Below are positions 17,505 through 28,701 of a stretch of 64,000 nucleotides of DNA, piece after piece (within the stretch, counting starts at the first letter, position 1; every line of letters begins with the position of its first letter). This DNA is from Thalassomonas sp. M1454 (GTDB taxonomy: Bacteria > Pseudomonadota > Gammaproteobacteria > Enterobacterales > Alteromonadaceae): positions 259,554 through 323,553 of the forward strand of contig NZ_VKDD01000001.1 in NCBI RefSeq assembly GCF_007097525.1, in the 5' to 3' direction. Both the position numbers and the translations under genes were made by a program. A model generated the notes under the pieces. It was given only the letters and a program-made list of their open reading frames with translations, had not been told where the DNA came from and ran no database searches.

Positions 17505-19403
17505 ATGCTTGTTAAAAATAAATTTATCACTCTATTTTTGCTCATTCCCACTTTGCTATTAACTCATGGTTGTAGTGATGACAAAAAAGATTCAAAAGAT
17601 ATTACCCAGCCTCCTGTAGAGCAACCTACAGAGCCACCGACTGAGACTCCTACAGAGCCACCGACTGAAACTCCTACAGAGCCGCCGACTGAGACTCCTA
17701 CAGAGCCTGCTCCTATTGGTGGTATTGCAGAATGTGATGAAAATATAAGTTTAACAACAAATGTTTCATTTGAGTGTCGAGTTAATGTTGCCCAGTTTGA
17801 CCAGCCCGCATTAATTAATGCACCCGAAGGGCTGGTGATGAATACAGGCTCGGGTGTCTTACGCTGGACTCCTATGGAACATCAAGTAACTTCATCGCAA
17901 AATATTGTTGTAGAGATCAAAGATATTAATGATCAATCTTTAACTATAAACATTGAGGTAGAACTTGGGCAATTAGATAGCCAAGGGCTTTATATTTCTC
18001 CTTTAGGCGATGACTCAATAGCGGATGGTAGTCCAACGAACCCATTCCAAACGCTTAAAAAAGCATGGCAATTTAGCCGAGATAACAATGTGCCATTACA
18101 TGTATATATGCGTGGTGGCGACTACATAGATGTTTTTGATGAAACACCTTATGTACGAATAGCTGATATGGAAGGTACGCCTGATAATTGGTTGTTTATC
18201 CGCGCACACGGTAATGAGTTTGCCACAATAAAATCACAAGACGATGCTATTACTCTTAGCAAAGTAAAATATTTAGAAATTGAAGGGTTAACCATTTCAG
18301 GCAATGCGCCTCAAATTACTCCTGAAGAAGTAGCACAAAAATGGTGGTATGAAGGTGACGATAGGGTATATAGAGCCATTGGTATTTGGAACTTAACCAG
18401 TGACCATATACGAATAAAAAACAACGTTATTCATGACTTTCCAGGTGCAGCCATTGCAAGTAATGGTGGCGATTACTTATATATTGAGAACAATATCATT
18501 TATGGTAGCGGTTACTGGTCAACAAGTGGCGTGCATGGTATTGCCAATAGTAAACCAGGGGGAACTGATTCAGCCTTAAACCCTGATGATGAGAAAATCA
18601 TCATTCGTAGTAATTTAATTTTTTCATCTGCGTCATTAATTCCATCAAGTGATTTTTTATATCGTGGTGAGGTACATTTTGTTTTAGATGAAGGTAATGG
18701 CGTACATTTACAAAATACCGAAGGAAATTTATTCGGCCATGCAACAGTTGAAGATAATCTCATTGCACATAACGGCAAAGCTGGTTTAGGCATAAATACT
18801 ATCGAAAATGTAACCATAAAAAATAACTCGTTTTATGGTAATGGCTTAGTACCCGTTGAAACACAAGTATCTTCCCTTGGTGGCGAGCTTTTAATTCAAT
18901 CTTCTACCGCTAAGACGGTAAGTAATAATTTATTCCAATCATTAGGCGAGACAGCTGCAATTTGGGATTACAATGGCGGCATGGTTAATGTTGGAGCTAA
19001 CTTTGCTAACATTAATGAAAGCAATCAATTGCATCAGTCAGAGTCTGTTACCTTAGTAGATAATGTATTTACCGACCCTGCAAATAACGACTTTACGCCT
19101 TCATCACAAGTTGATTCAAGCTTTGGTATAACATCAGCTACTCATGATGAAATAATGCATAAGTTATTTGTTCATAATATCGAAATTGCTGAAATTGCAT
19201 ACACCATTGATTATGAATATATGAAGCAGAAAACTCTCGAAGTGTTTAGCATTTGGCCAGATAATACAGTGCATCCTGTCGATCCAGACAAGCCAGTAGA
19301 TTATGAAACTGTGATAATTAAAGCAGTTGCGAATGATGGTGAAAAATACGATTATACAAGAGCAACAAGGGACCATTTTCCAAACCCTCCGCCTTCAAAC
19401 TAA
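17505..19403 (+). CDS. Lipoprotein with Pro/Thr/Glu linker and right-handed beta-helix
   Basis: About 632 residues. The signal peptide ends in LLLTHGCSDD, a lipobox, so the product is a lipoprotein. A linker of repeated PPTETPTE follows (24-bp DNA repeat), then a small beta domain (about 75-155). The main domain begins with YISPLGDDSIADGSPTNPFQTLKKAW, a DUF1565-type start, and runs through parallel beta-helix coils (IRIKNNVIHDF, LYIENNIIYG, IIIRSNLIFSS, VTIKNNSFYG). Such folds occur in polysaccharide lyases and surface adhesins; catalytic residues cannot be assigned. Start at the ATG 17505 rather than the TTG at 17499. Confidence 0.85.
   Translation: MLVKNKFITLFLLIPTLLLTHGCSDDKKDSKDITQPPVEQPTEPPTETPTEPPTETPTEPPTETPTEPAPIGGIAECDENISLTTNVSFECRVNVAQFDQPALINAPEGLVMNTGSGVLRWTPMEHQVTSSQNIVVEIKDINDQSLTINIEVELGQLDSQGLYISPLGDDSIADGSPTNPFQTLKKAWQFSRDNNVPLHVYMRGGDYIDVFDETPYVRIADMEGTPDNWLFIRAHGNEFATIKSQDDAITLSKVKYLEIEGLTISGNAPQITPEEVAQKWWYEGDDRVYRAIGIWNLTSDHIRIKNNVIHDFPGAAIASNGGDYLYIENNIIYGSGYWSTSGVHGIANSKPGGTDSALNPDDEKIIIRSNLIFSSASLIPSSDFLYRGEVHFVLDEGNGVHLQNTEGNLFGHATVEDNLIAHNGKAGLGINTIENVTIKNNSFYGNGLVPVETQVSSLGGELLIQSSTAKTVSNNLFQSLGETAAIWDYNGGMVNVGANFANINESNQLHQSESVTLVDNVFTDPANNDFTPSSQVDSSFGITSATHDEIMHKLFVHNIEIAEIAYTIDYEYMKQKTLEVFSIWPDNTVHPVDPDKPVDYETVIIKAVANDGEKYDYTRATRDHFPNPPPSN
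17631..17702 (+). repeat. 24-bp tandem repeat (three units) coding PPTETPTE
   Basis: Three near-identical 24-base units at 17631, 17655 and 17679 differ at only two positions. In frame, coding the flexible linker after the lipoprotein signal. Confidence 0.92.
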
Positions 19404-19436
19404 CGGTTATTTGAACTAGCTTTACAAGTATAAAAA

Positions 19437-19464
19437 ATGCCGAAGGTGAAATAGCCTTCGGCAT
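19437..19464. terminator. Hairpin between the beta-helix gene and rep
   Basis: Perfect 10-bp stem ATGCCGAAGG / CCTTCGGCAT with 8-base loop between two converging genes. The left flank is A-rich, which favours use by the minus-strand rep gene. Confidence 0.8.
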
Positions 19465-19501
19465 CTATAATCTCAATTAAGGGGGATTAAATAAACCAGT
19501 A

Positions 19502-21529
19502 TTATTTGTTCTTTTTGGCTGCCAACATAGCTCTTAAGCCTGCAACACCCGCCTGACCTTTTTCTTGTTTTTCTTCAGCACTTTGTTTACGTTCACCACC
19601 TTGTTCCCAAATTAAGTCATCCTGTGGCATTTCATACAAGAAGCGAGAAGGTTCAGTGCGGATAACTTCTCCATATTGACGGCGCTCCTGCGCATAGGTA
19701 AATATCAATTCACGTTGCGCCCTAGTAACACCAACGTAAGCGAGTCTGCGTTCTTCTTCAACGTTATCTTCATCAATACTAGTTTGGTGCGGCAGCATGC
19801 CTTCTTCCATACCAATAAGGAACACATAAGGGAACTCTAAGCCTTTAGAAGCATGTAATGTCATTAACTGCACTTGATCAGCGTCATCTTCATCTTCGCC
19901 TCGTTCCATCATATCGCGCAGAGTTAAACGGGTAACAATTTGAGCTAATGTCATCGGCTCGTCTTGTTCATTACCTTCTAGCATCTCAGTAACCCAACTA
20001 AATAGCTGGGTAACGTTCTTCATTCGCATTTCTGCGGCTTTTGCACTTGGTGATGTATCGTACAACCAATCTTCGTAGTTAATGCTTTGAATAAAGCCTC
20101 TGAGCACTGCTGCAGTATCGCCGCGATTGGCGTTGTCTTCGGTTTCAACAATTAAACGAGTAAAACGTTGCACATTAATCAAGCCACGCCCAGTTAAGTG
20201 TTGCTCTAAACCTAATTCAAAACTGGCAGCAAACATACTAATTTGCCTAATGTTGGCATAATTACCTAGTTTCTCTAGTGTTGCCGGACCAATTTCGCGG
20301 CGCGGTACATTAACCACTCGTAAAAAGGCATTATCATCATCAGGGTTAACGATTAAACGTAAAAAAGCCATGATATCTTTGATTTCTGAACGCGAGAAAA
20401 ACGAAGTACCACCACTTATTTTATAAGGGATGCGATTTTGCATCAGGACTTTTTCAATCACCCTTGATTGAAAGTTACCGCGATATAATATGGCGTAATT
20501 TTTAAATTTACTTTTATTGATAAAACGATGACCGAGTAATTCACCGGCAACCCGCTCAGCTTCATGGTCTTCATTTTTGGTTTTAACCACACGTAGTTCA
20601 GGGCCATAAGCTAACTCACTAAAGAGAGCTTTATCATAAACGTGCGGATTATTGGCAATAAGAATATTGGCACATTGCAAAATACGACCACTTGAACGGT
20701 AATTTTGCTCAAGTTTAATAAGTTTTAATTGTGGAAAATCTTTACCAAGCAACACTAAGTTTTGTGGTTTTGCCCCACGCCAAGAATAAATTGATTGGTC
20801 GTCATCACCTACCACAGTTAAGCGTCCACGCTCACCAACTAAGTACTTAACTAACTCATATTGACTGGTGTTAGTATCTTGGTACTCATCCACTAATAAA
20901 TATTTAATTTTATTCTGCCAACGCTCTCTTACTTCTTCATAATTTCGTAACAGTAAGGTTGGGATCATGATTAGATCATCAAAATCTAACGCGTTATAAG
21001 CTCGCATATTTTTATGGTAGCGCTGATAGAACTCAGCAAACATGATCTCATCTGCACCAACAGCGCGCTTAAGTGCCATATCGGGAAGTAGCAGATCGTT
21101 TTTCCAGTTAGAAATAGCGCTTTGTAATTGCGAGAGTAATTCTTTATCGCCATCAAGTTCTTGTTCGGTTAAGTCTTTCAATAAAGCTAAACTGTCTTGA
21201 TCATCAAACAAAGTGAAACCTGGTTTAAAGCCAAGGGTTTTAATTTCACGGCGAACAATATCTAAACCTAAAGAGTGGAATGTGGATACCATTAAGCCGC
21301 GAGTAAGATCTCGACCAAGCATGTTACTGACACGCTCTTTCATCTCACGAGCCGCTTTATTGGTAAAAGTTACAGCCGCAATGTTGCGCGCTTTATAACC
21401 ACACTCTTGAATAAGATATGAAATTTTTTGACAAATAACACCGGTTTTACCACTGCCAGCGCCCGCTAGTACTAAGCATGGGCCGCTAACGTATTTTTTT
21501 GCTTCATTTTGTCCGGGGTTAAGTTTCAT
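19502..21529 (-). CDS. rep: ATP-dependent DNA helicase Rep
   Basis: Superfamily 1A 3'-5' helicase that helps forks pass protein blocks. 675 residues. N-terminal [29 protein letters not shown] gives the Q motif and Walker [16 protein letters not shown] motif Ia, [10 protein letters not shown] motif [17 protein letters not shown] motif [11 protein letters not shown] motif [21 protein letters not shown] motif V and VGVTRA motif VI. Length and sequence fit Rep better than UvrD (about 720). Divergent from ubiK. Confidence 0.95.
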   Translation of the reverse strand: MKLNPGQNEAKKYVSGPCLVLAGAGSGKTGVICQKISYLIQECGYKARNIAAVTFTNKAAREMKERVSNMLGRDLTRGLMVSTFHSLGLDIVRREIKTLGFKPGFTLFDDQDSLALLKDLTEQELDGDKELLSQLQSAISNWKNDLLLPDMALKRAVGADEIMFAEFYQRYHKNMRAYNALDFDDLIMIPTLLLRNYEEVRERWQNKIKYLLVDEYQDTNTSQYELVKYLVGERGRLTVVGDDDQSIYSWRGAKPQNLVLLGKDFPQLKLIKLEQNYRSSGRILQCANILIANNPHVYDKALFSELAYGPELRVVKTKNEDHEAERVAGELLGHRFINKSKFKNYAILYRGNFQSRVIEKVLMQNRIPYKISGGTSFFSRSEIKDIMAFLRLIVNPDDDNAFLRVVNVPRREIGPATLEKLGNYANIRQISMFAASFELGLEQHLTGRGLINVQRFTRLIVETEDNANRGDTAAVLRGFIQSINYEDWLYDTSPSAKAAEMRMKNVTQLFSWVTEMLEGNEQDEPMTLAQIVTRLTLRDMMERGEDEDDADQVQLMTLHASKGLEFPYVFLIGMEEGMLPHQTSIDEDNVEEERRLAYVGVTRAQRELIFTYAQERRQYGEVIRTEPSRFLYEMPQDDLIWEQGGERKQSAEEKQEKGQAGVAGLRAMLAAKKNK

Positions 21530-21721
21530 TGATTTCTATTATGTAGGTATTGTTGTTTGGTTAATTCGATGGGCGATTTTACCTAATTTTCAGTCATCAT
21601 CATATAGGTGGTTACAATACTAACGAAGAATAAAGCGGATCTTGTAACAAAAATAAACTGCGCCGATAATAATTTTAATTTACAATCGATGGTATAACTA
21701 GTTTAACCCTAAGTGATTATT

Positions 21722-21979
21722 ATGATTAATGCTAAAAAAATTGAAGACATTGCTAAGCAAATTACCGACTCAATCCCTGGCGGTGTAAAAAACATTGCAA
21801 CTGATATTGAAAGTAAAACCAAACAAGTATTGCAAAGTAAACTATCACAACTCGATGTGGTTTCGCGTGAAGAGTTTGATGTACAAACACAAGTATTAAT
21901 TAAAACTCGAGCTAAATTAGATGAAATGGCGGCTAAAATCGCCGAATTAGAAGCTAAAATAGATTCTAAAGAAGATTAA
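21722..21979 (+). CDS. ubiK: Ubiquinone biosynthesis accessory factor UbiK (YqiC/BMFP)
   Basis: 85 residues from the ATG at 21722 (MINAKKIEDIAKQI), which fits the family start better than a GTG 9 bases upstream. An amphipathic N-terminal helix and a C-terminal trimeric coiled coil (LIKTRAKLDEMAAKIAELEAKI) are both visible. UbiK binds UbiJ and lipids and supports aerobic ubiquinone synthesis. Alone, divergent from rep. Its stop codon is followed after 3 bp by a heptanucleotide repeat. Confidence 0.92.
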   Translation: MINAKKIEDIAKQITDSIPGGVKNIATDIESKTKQVLQSKLSQLDVVSREEFDVQTQVLIKTRAKLDEMAAKIAELEAKIDSKED

Positions 21980-21982
21980 CCT

Positions 21983-22045
21983 CTAGTTTCTAGTTTCTAG
22001 TTTCTAGTTTCTAGTTTCTAGTTTCTAGTTTCTAGTTTCTAGTTT
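21983..22045. repeat. Nine perfect copies of the heptamer CTAGTTT
   Basis: 63 bases of uninterrupted 7-bp units between ubiK and ilvA, ending TTTCC. Every frame of the plus strand carries TAG stops, so it is non-coding. There is no spacer diversity, so it is not a CRISPR array. Confidence 0.97.
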
Positions 22046-22098
22046 CCAATATTAAGCGATATCGTCTATTAGGCCATATCGCTTTTTTATTTTCCGCG

Positions 22099-23661
22099 TT
22101 ATGACTCTTTACCCAAAAACGCTTGGTAGGCAGGGTTGTCAGTCTCTTCCGTGCAGTCGTAACCTAAGGCTTTTAAATGCCTAAAGAACTCAAATTCTTC
22201 CTCATTACTCACTTCTATACCAGCAAGTACTTGGCCAAACGCTGCACCATGATTACGATAGTGGAACAGTGAAATATTGTATAACTCACCTAGCGTGTCT
22301 AAGAACTTTTCTAATGCTCCAGGGTACTCTGGAAACTCAAAGCTAAATAAGCGTTCTTGCTCTGCTGCTTGTGATTGACCACCGATCATATATCGAACAT
22401 GTAATTTTGCTAATTCGTTGTCGGTAAAGTCACGAACATGATAGCCATTAGCGGTTAGTTCATTGATCAGATTATCGAGTTCTTCACGACCTTCTGTTAG
22501 GCGAACACCAACAAAAATATGAGCTTTTTTATTACCCGCAAAACGATAATTAAACTCGGTAATAACGCGGCCACCTAAGCTTTGGCAAAAACGTCTAAAG
22601 CTGCCTTTTTGTTCAGGAATAGTTACCGCAAGTACTGCTTCTTTTTGCTCGCCAAGTTCACAACGCTCACTGACATAACGCAGTGAATGGAAGTTCATAT
22701 TGGCGCCAGAGAGGATTGCCACTAACTTTTCATTGCCTGTACTTGTTTGACAATATTTATGCAATCCAGCGAGTGATAATGCGCCAGCAGGCTCAGCAAT
22801 AACTCGTGTTTGCTCAAAAATATCTTTGATTGATGCACAAATCTCATCACTGCTTACAGTGATCACTTCATCACAGTACTGCTTAATTAAAGAAAATGTA
22901 TGCTCACCAATACGTTTTACTGCAACGCCATCAGCAAATAAGCCAACACTGTCTAAATCTACTGGCTCACCGGCTTGCATTGCCGCAGCTAAACATGCAG
23001 AGTCTTCGGCTTCAACACCAACGATACGTGTATTGGGCGACAATTGTTTTAAATAAACCGCCATACCAGCTAATAAACCGCCACCGCCAACAGGTATAAA
23101 AACCACATCAGCATTAGGTAGTTGTTGGAGTAACTCTTTCGCGACAGTGCCTTGCCCTGCAATAACATCAGGGTCGTCAAACGGGTGGACAATGGTTTTC
23201 TGCTCATCAACGGCTAACTGCATTGAAGCAGTTTGAGCTTCATTAAAGCTTTTACCAATTAAACGTACATCGCCACCAAAGCGGCGTACATTATCTACCT
23301 TAATATCTGGCGTGGTAATTGGCATAACTATGGTAGCTTTAATGCCAAGCTTGCTTGCAGCTAAAGCTAAACCTTGTGCATGGTTACCGGCAGAGGCGGC
23401 TATAACGCCATGCTTTGCTTGCTCTGGAGAGAGCTGTGCCAACTTATTAAAAGCACCACGCAATTTAAACGAGTGCACCGGTTGTTGATCTTCACGTTTT
23501 AAGTAAATGTCATTGCCTAGTTTATTCGATAACTTAGTCAATGGCGTTAAATCAGTTTCTACAGCTACGTCATAAACTGGCGCCATCAAAATACGACGTA
23601 AATAATCAAGACCGAGATCTTTCATGTTGTCATGCTCCTTGTGTTGATTATCTATCGTCAT
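22099..23661 (-). CDS. ilvA: Threonine ammonia-lyase, biosynthetic
   Basis: PLP enzyme converting threonine to 2-oxobutanoate, the first committed step to isoleucine. 520 residues. The PLP lysine lies in HSFKLRGAF, the glycine loop is PVGGGGLLAG, and two ACT-like regulatory domains (about residues 335-515) bind Ile and Val. Last gene of ilvGMEDA, 29 bp after ilvD. The ATG at 23661 has AGGAA upstream; an in-frame ATG at 23625 with AAGGAG 9 bases before it is an equally good start. Confidence 0.96.
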   Translation of the reverse strand: MTIDNQHKEHDNMKDLGLDYLRRILMAPVYDVAVETDLTPLTKLSNKLGNDIYLKREDQQPVHSFKLRGAFNKLAQLSPEQAKHGVIAASAGNHAQGLALAASKLGIKATIVMPITTPDIKVDNVRRFGGDVRLIGKSFNEAQTASMQLAVDEQKTIVHPFDDPDVIAGQGTVAKELLQQLPNADVVFIPVGGGGLLAGMAVYLKQLSPNTRIVGVEAEDSACLAAAMQAGEPVDLDSVGLFADGVAVKRIGEHTFSLIKQYCDEVITVSSDEICASIKDIFEQTRVIAEPAGALSLAGLHKYCQTSTGNEKLVAILSGANMNFHSLRYVSERCELGEQKEAVLAVTIPEQKGSFRRFCQSLGGRVITEFNYRFAGNKKAHIFVGVRLTEGREELDNLINELTANGYHVRDFTDNELAKLHVRYMIGGQSQAAEQERLFSFEFPEYPGALEKFLDTLGELYNISLFHYRNHGAAFGQVLAGIEVSNEEEFEFFRHLKALGYDCTEETDNPAYQAFLGKES

Positions 23662-23690
23662 AAAGTTTCCTATAACTGTTACAACAGTTA

Positions 23691-25550
23691 TTAAGTGTCT
23701 TGGCCATCAAGTAGTTCGCGATTTCTTACCGCACCTTTGTCAGCACTGGTTGCTAACATTGCATAGTTTTTCAGAGCATAGCTGATCGGGCGTTCACGAT
23801 TCACCGGCTTCCAAGCATCTTTACCTTTGGCTTGCATTGCTGCACGACGAGTATTTAATTCCTCATCTGATAAGGCTAATTTAATTGAGCGATTAGGAAT
23901 ATCGATTTCAATAATATCGCCTTGTTCCACTAATGCGATTGCACCGCCACTTGCTGCTTCAGGAGACACATGACCAATAGATAGGCCTGATGTACCACCA
24001 GAAAAACGACCATCGGTTAACAGTGCACAAGCTTTACCTAAGCCCATAGATTTTAAGTAAGTTGTTGGGTACAGCATTTCTTGCATACCTGGACCACCTT
24101 TAGGGCCTTCATAGCGAATAACAACAACTTCACCAGCAACAACTTTGCCATCTAAGATACCGGCAACGGCATCATCTTGACTTTCAAAAATATGGGCTGG
24201 ACCGGTAAAGGTTAAATTATCATCGCTAACACCCGCTGTTTTTACCACACAACCATCAACGGCAATGTTGCCTGAAAGTACTGCTAGACCACCTTCTGTT
24301 GAAAAAGAGTTTTCAAAACTACGGATACAGCCATTTTCTCTATCATCGTCTAATGTGTCCCAGCGACAGTCTTGGCTAAAGGCTTTAGTCGTACGAATAC
24401 CAGCAGGACCAGCACGATAGAATTTTTTTACATCTTCATCATCAGTTACTTTAATATCGTATTTTGAAATAACGTCAGCAAGTGTGGTACCTAAAACATT
24501 TGGCACATCAGTATTTAATAGTCCGGCACGCGCTAACTCACCTAAAATAGCGATAACACCACCAGCACGATGCACATCTTCCATATGGTATTTAGGCGTT
24601 GAAGGAGCAACTTTACATAATTGCGGTACGATACGTGATAATTTATCCATATCTTCCATGGTGTAATCTATTTCAGCTTCTTGCGCGGTAGCTAATAAAT
24701 GCAAAATAGTATTGGTAGAACCGCCCATGGCAATATCTAAGCACATGGCATTATGCAGGGCTTCTTTACTAGCAATATTACGTGGTAATGCTGACTCATC
24801 ATTGTCTTGGTAATAACGCTTAGTTAGCTCAACAATTTGCTTACCGGCTTTTAAAAACAGCTGTTCACGGTCAGCATGTGTAGCCAACATTGAGCCATTA
24901 CCCGGCAGTGCCAAACCTAACGCTTCAGCTAAACAATTCATTGAGTTGGCAGTAAACATACCAGAACACGAACCACACGTTGGACAAGCTGAACGTTCAA
25001 CTTGATCCGATTGCTCGTTTGATACCGTCGGATCTGCGCCTTGGATCATGGCATCAACTAAATCAAGCTTGATAATTTGATCTGAAAGTTTAGTTTTACC
25101 AGCTTCCATCGGGCCACCCGACACAAAAATAACCGGAATATTCAAACGCATTGCAGCCATCAACATGCCCGGAGTGATTTTGTCACAGTTTGAAATGCAT
25201 ACCATGGCATCGGCACAATGAGCATTAACCATGTATTCTACCGAGTCAGCAATTAAGTCTCGAGAAGGTAAGCTATAAAGCATACCGCTGTGCCCCATAG
25301 CAATACCATCATCAACGGCAATGGTATTGAACTCTTTTGCCACACCACCAGCTTCTTCAATAGCGCCAGCAACAAGTTGCCCCATATCTTTTAAATGTAC
25401 ATGGCCTGGTACAAACTGGGTAAATGAGTTAACCACAGCAATAATAGGCTTGCCAAAATCACCATCGGTCATACCGGTTGCACGCCATAGAGCTCGTGCG
25501 CCAGCCATATTACGGCCTTGAGTGGATGTAGCAGATCTTAATTTTGGCAT
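23691..25550 (-). CDS. ilvD: Dihydroxy-acid dehydratase
   Basis: Iron-sulfur dehydratase making the 2-oxo acid precursors of valine and isoleucine. 619 residues, normal length. Cluster ligands are visible in [10 protein letters not shown] and [19 protein letters not shown]. Further conserved blocks are [19 protein letters not shown] near the C-terminus and [22 protein letters not shown] near the N-terminus. Third structural enzyme of the ilv operon, between ilvE and ilvA. Confidence 0.97.
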   Translation of the reverse strand: MPKLRSATSTQGRNMAGARALWRATGMTDGDFGKPIIAVVNSFTQFVPGHVHLKDMGQLVAGAIEEAGGVAKEFNTIAVDDGIAMGHSGMLYSLPSRDLIADSVEYMVNAHCADAMVCISNCDKITPGMLMAAMRLNIPVIFVSGGPMEAGKTKLSDQIIKLDLVDAMIQGADPTVSNEQSDQVERSACPTCGSCSGMFTANSMNCLAEALGLALPGNGSMLATHADREQLFLKAGKQIVELTKRYYQDNDESALPRNIASKEALHNAMCLDIAMGGSTNTILHLLATAQEAEIDYTMEDMDKLSRIVPQLCKVAPSTPKYHMEDVHRAGGVIAILGELARAGLLNTDVPNVLGTTLADVISKYDIKVTDDEDVKKFYRAGPAGIRTTKAFSQDCRWDTLDDDRENGCIRSFENSFSTEGGLAVLSGNIAVDGCVVKTAGVSDDNLTFTGPAHIFESQDDAVAGILDGKVVAGEVVVIRYEGPKGGPGMQEMLYPTTYLKSMGLGKACALLTDGRFSGGTSGLSIGHVSPEAASGGAIALVEQGDIIEIDIPNRSIKLALSDEELNTRRAAMQAKGKDAWKPVNRERPISYALKNYAMLATSADKGAVRNRELLDGQDT

Positions 25551-25612
25551 TGTTCTTCCTTTAAAGCTTTTGAGTTTTACTTGTTATATTTTTATATGTT
25601 TGCACATATATA

Positions 25613-26539
25613 TTACTTAACTTGATCTAACCAGTTCTCTGGTACTTCGGTAGTGCCATCAAACATACCAAAGAATGCGTCTTGTAGTTTCTTAGTGATC
25701 TCACCGCGCTTACCACAGCCAACTTGCATGCCGTCAACAGTACTAACCGGTACAATTTCAGTTGCTGTACCACACATAAAGAATTCATCGGCAAGGTAAA
25801 GTGCTTCGCGAGCAATAAGTTCTTCTCGAACTTCATAGCCCATTTGTTTTGCTAAAGTGATCACTGTATCACGAGTTAAGCCTGGTAAAATTGAACAAGA
25901 ACCAGGAGGTGTGTAGATAATACCTTTACGAATAAGGAATAAGTTTTGGCCTGCACCTTCACTTACATAGTTATTAACATCTAAAGCAATACCTTCAGTA
26001 TATCCATGACGAGCAGCTTCTCGAGAAATTAGCTGTGAAGATAGGTAGTTACCACCAGCTTTAGCCGCAGTTGGTATCGTATTAGGAGCAATACGATTCC
26101 ACGAAGAAACACCAACATCAACGCCATTTTCCATAGCATCGGCGCCTAAATAAGCTTCCCAGCTAAATGCCGCAACCATTAAATCTGCTTGTGCATCATC
26201 AGCTGGACGTAAACCCATGCCAATATCGCCTAAAAAGGCAAGCGGACGCAGGTAAGCAGAATCTAAACCATTTTCAGCAACTGAATCACGACACGCTTGC
26301 ATCACTTCTTCGCGGGTAAATGGGATATTCATACGATAAATTTTGGCTGAATCAAATAAACGGTCAATATGCTCTTCTAAGCGAAAAATACATGTACCTT
26401 TATGAGTTTTATAAGCTCGAATACCTTCAAAAACTGAAGAGCCATAATGTAATGCATGGCTCATTACATGCACGGTTGCGTTTGCCCATGGCATTAACTC
26501 ACCATTAAACCAAATTTGTTCTGCGTTTACTTTAGCCAT
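25613..26539 (-). CDS. ilvE: Branched-chain amino acid aminotransferase
   Basis: PLP class IV transaminase for Ile, Val and Leu, about 308 residues. It begins MAKVNAEQIWFNGELMPWANATVHVMSHALHYGSSVFEGIRAY. The PLP lysine is in AAKAGGNYLSS, and EGAGQNLF and FFMCGTATEIVPV are further family blocks. Start chosen at 26539, just after GGAAGAG; 14 upstream in-frame codons (from 26581) would extend into the ribosome site. Lies between ilvM and ilvD. Confidence 0.96.
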   Translation of the reverse strand: MAKVNAEQIWFNGELMPWANATVHVMSHALHYGSSVFEGIRAYKTHKGTCIFRLEEHIDRLFDSAKIYRMNIPFTREEVMQACRDSVAENGLDSAYLRPLAFLGDIGMGLRPADDAQADLMVAAFSWEAYLGADAMENGVDVGVSSWNRIAPNTIPTAAKAGGNYLSSQLISREAARHGYTEGIALDVNNYVSEGAGQNLFLIRKGIIYTPPGSCSILPGLTRDTVITLAKQMGYEVREELIAREALYLADEFFMCGTATEIVPVSTVDGMQVGCGKRGEITKKLQDAFFGMFDGTTEVPENWLDQVK

Positions 26540-26594
26540 TTCTCTTCCTAATCTCTTGTTTGTGCAGCTTAAATTATGCATTTACTATGCAATA

Positions 26595-26852
26595 TTAAGC
26601 GATAATTTTTTGTCTAGCCTGATCTTCAACTGTTATTTGCTTAATGTCGATAATTTTTAGCAATTGTTTTTTTAAGTTTTCGACTGATTTGTCAGTATCT
26701 ACTGACAGTTCAATACTTAACTCATCATCAGCATTATTTGGAAACATACTTACGCTATGCAAAGTAAAGCAACGGTAACGAACCACCTGCAGTAATCTTT
26801 CCATTACTAAAGGTTGTTGTCGTGCTGTAATTTTAAACGTTTGTAGTGGCAT
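26595..26852 (-). CDS. ilvM: Acetolactate synthase isozyme II small subunit
   Basis: 85-residue ACT-domain regulatory subunit of acetolactate synthase II, similar in size to E. coli IlvM. Opening TFKITARQQPLVMERLLQVVRYRCF and the central SIELSVDTDKSVENLKKQLLKIIDI fit the family. It activates the IlvG catalytic subunit and gives no strong valine inhibition in characterised relatives. 88 bp after ilvG in the same operon. Confidence 0.92.
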   Translation of the reverse strand: MPLQTFKITARQQPLVMERLLQVVRYRCFTLHSVSMFPNNADDELSIELSVDTDKSVENLKKQLLKIIDIKQITVEDQARQKIIA

Positions 26853-26940
26853 GCCACAGTCTCCTATATTTTTTATATTTTAGCTCTATTGCAAGCTAAA
26901 ATAAGCGGTGCAAATGATAACAGCTCTTTGCTTGTATTGT

Positions 26941-28596
26941 TTACGATTTTACCGACTCTAACATTGATTCATTTGCTGTTTCTGGTGGTACTAATGGCCA
27001 AACATTGTCCATCTCATCAATTCTTACATGTAATAAATATGGGCCATCATGTGCAAGCATTTCTGTAAGAGCTGATTGGATTTGTTGTTTATCAGTAATT
27101 TCTTGCGCTTTAATATCAAAAGCACGCGCTAACATAACAAAGTCAGGGTTATCACTTAAATCCGTTTCGCTGTATCTTTCTTGAAAAAATAGCTGTTGCC
27201 ATTGACGCACCATGCCAAGACGAGAGTTATCAATAAGTACGATTTTAACCGGTATATTATAACGTTTTAATGTTCCTAGCTCTTGCACATTCATCATAAA
27301 CGAACCATCGCCAGAAATAGCTATAACAGTGTCATCTGGGCGCGAAACTTGCGCGCCAATAGCTGCAGGTAAACCAAAGCCCATAGCACCTTGGCCACCA
27401 CTACTTAAAAAGTTTTCTGGCTGATGAATAGCTACATGCTGCGCTGCCCACATTTGATGCTGACCTACATCGGTGGTAACAACACTACTATTAGGCATTA
27501 AATCACTCATAGTTTTAAGCAATGCTGGCGCAAAGATTTTTGAGCCTGGGTGATCGTAGCGCCAAGCAAAATCTTGAGCCATTTGTTGGCAATGTTCTTG
27601 CCATGGTTTTATTGCTAAACTTGTTGCTAATACATTAATGTTTGCAGCTAAATTACCTAAAACCGCAACATCTGCCACACGAACTTTGTTAATTTCAGCT
27701 TGGTCTATGTCAAAGTGAATAACCTTGGCATGCTTAGCAAATTCGGCTATTTTTCCTGTAACCCGATCATCAAAACGGGCACCAACAGCAATCAATAAAT
27801 CACATTGTTGTACGGCAATATTTGCCGCTTTAGTGCCATGCATACCAAGCATGCCCAAATAATTTGATTGCTCAGGGTTTACTGCACCTAAACCTTTTAA
27901 AGTCGATACTGTTGGAATACCTGTTGCATTGATAAAGTCTCGCACTTCAGTAACGGCATTAGCCATACCAACACCACCACCAACATACAAAATTGGCTTT
28001 TGCGCAGCAGCTAGTAATTGTTTAGCTTGCTCTAACAAGCTGCTAACTTGCTGTGCATCTAAATCATCGCAAGTCTCTGGTTTTGTATAATCGAGATCCG
28101 TTGCAGCAAGTTGAATATCTTTTGGAATGTCAATTAATACCGGCCCCATTCGTCCAGAAAGCGCTATAGCAAAAGCTTCTTCTATCGCAGCAGGTAACTC
28201 ATCAACACTACTTATTTGCACACAATGCTTGGTTACGGCTAAAGACAAACCGATGATATCGACTTCTTGGAAAGCATCACTGCCCATAGCTTTGGTAGAT
28301 ACTTGGCCGGTAATGGCAACAACAGGTACCGAGTCACTCATTGCATCGGCTAAGCCAGTAATTAAATTAGTAGCACCGGGGCCTGAAGTAGCTAAACACA
28401 CACCAACTTTTTTGCTGGCTCGGGCATAACCAACCGCAGAAAATGCAGCACCTTGTTCATGACGACATAAATAATGTTTTATAGGGCTGTCATAAATAGC
28501 GTCATAAATAGGCATTATGGCACCACCTGGGTAACCAAACATGCTATCAACTCCATGTTGCTCTAATATTTTTAGTACTAATTCTGCGCCAGTCAT
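26941..28596 (-). CDS. ilvG: Acetolactate synthase II large subunit
   Basis: ThDP/FAD enzyme condensing pyruvate with pyruvate or 2-oxobutanoate. 551 residues, intact (unlike the frameshifted ilvG of E. coli K-12). The N-terminal [14 protein letters not shown] contains the catalytic Glu region ([16 protein letters not shown]). The ThDP motif is [19 protein letters not shown]...N. First structural gene after the ilvL leader and attenuator. Ribosome site GAGAAGAG. Confidence 0.97.
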   Translation of the reverse strand: MTGAELVLKILEQHGVDSMFGYPGGAIMPIYDAIYDSPIKHYLCRHEQGAAFSAVGYARASKKVGVCLATSGPGATNLITGLADAMSDSVPVVAITGQVSTKAMGSDAFQEVDIIGLSLAVTKHCVQISSVDELPAAIEEAFAIALSGRMGPVLIDIPKDIQLAATDLDYTKPETCDDLDAQQVSSLLEQAKQLLAAAQKPILYVGGGVGMANAVTEVRDFINATGIPTVSTLKGLGAVNPEQSNYLGMLGMHGTKAANIAVQQCDLLIAVGARFDDRVTGKIAEFAKHAKVIHFDIDQAEINKVRVADVAVLGNLAANINVLATSLAIKPWQEHCQQMAQDFAWRYDHPGSKIFAPALLKTMSDLMPNSSVVTTDVGQHQMWAAQHVAIHQPENFLSSGGQGAMGFGLPAAIGAQVSRPDDTVIAISGDGSFMMNVQELGTLKRYNIPVKIVLIDNSRLGMVRQWQQLFFQERYSETDLSDNPDFVMLARAFDIKAQEITDKQQIQSALTEMLAHDGPYLLHVRIDEMDNVWPLVPPETANESMLESVKS

Positions 28597-28649
28597 GACT
28601 CTTCTCTTTTATTTAATTTTTATAATCTTTCAAAGGGTATAAAACAATA

Positions 28650-28679
28650 AACCCCCCGACTCTTTCGAAGCGGGGGGTT
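28650..28679 (-). terminator. ilv operon attenuator hairpin
   Basis: Perfect 9-bp GC-rich stem AACCCCCCG / CGGGGGGTT, read on the minus strand, between the ilvL stop and ilvG, followed by TTTATTGTTTTAT. Position and strength fit the terminator of a leader-peptide attenuator that is relieved by ribosome stalling on Ile/Val/Leu codons. Confidence 0.9.
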
Positions 28680-28701
28680 GAAATTTGTTATTTAAACTAA
28701 C

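Noticed and set aside
21983-22045. CRISPR-like array
   Set aside because: The units are 7 bp, directly adjacent and identical, with no spacers and no cas genes nearby.
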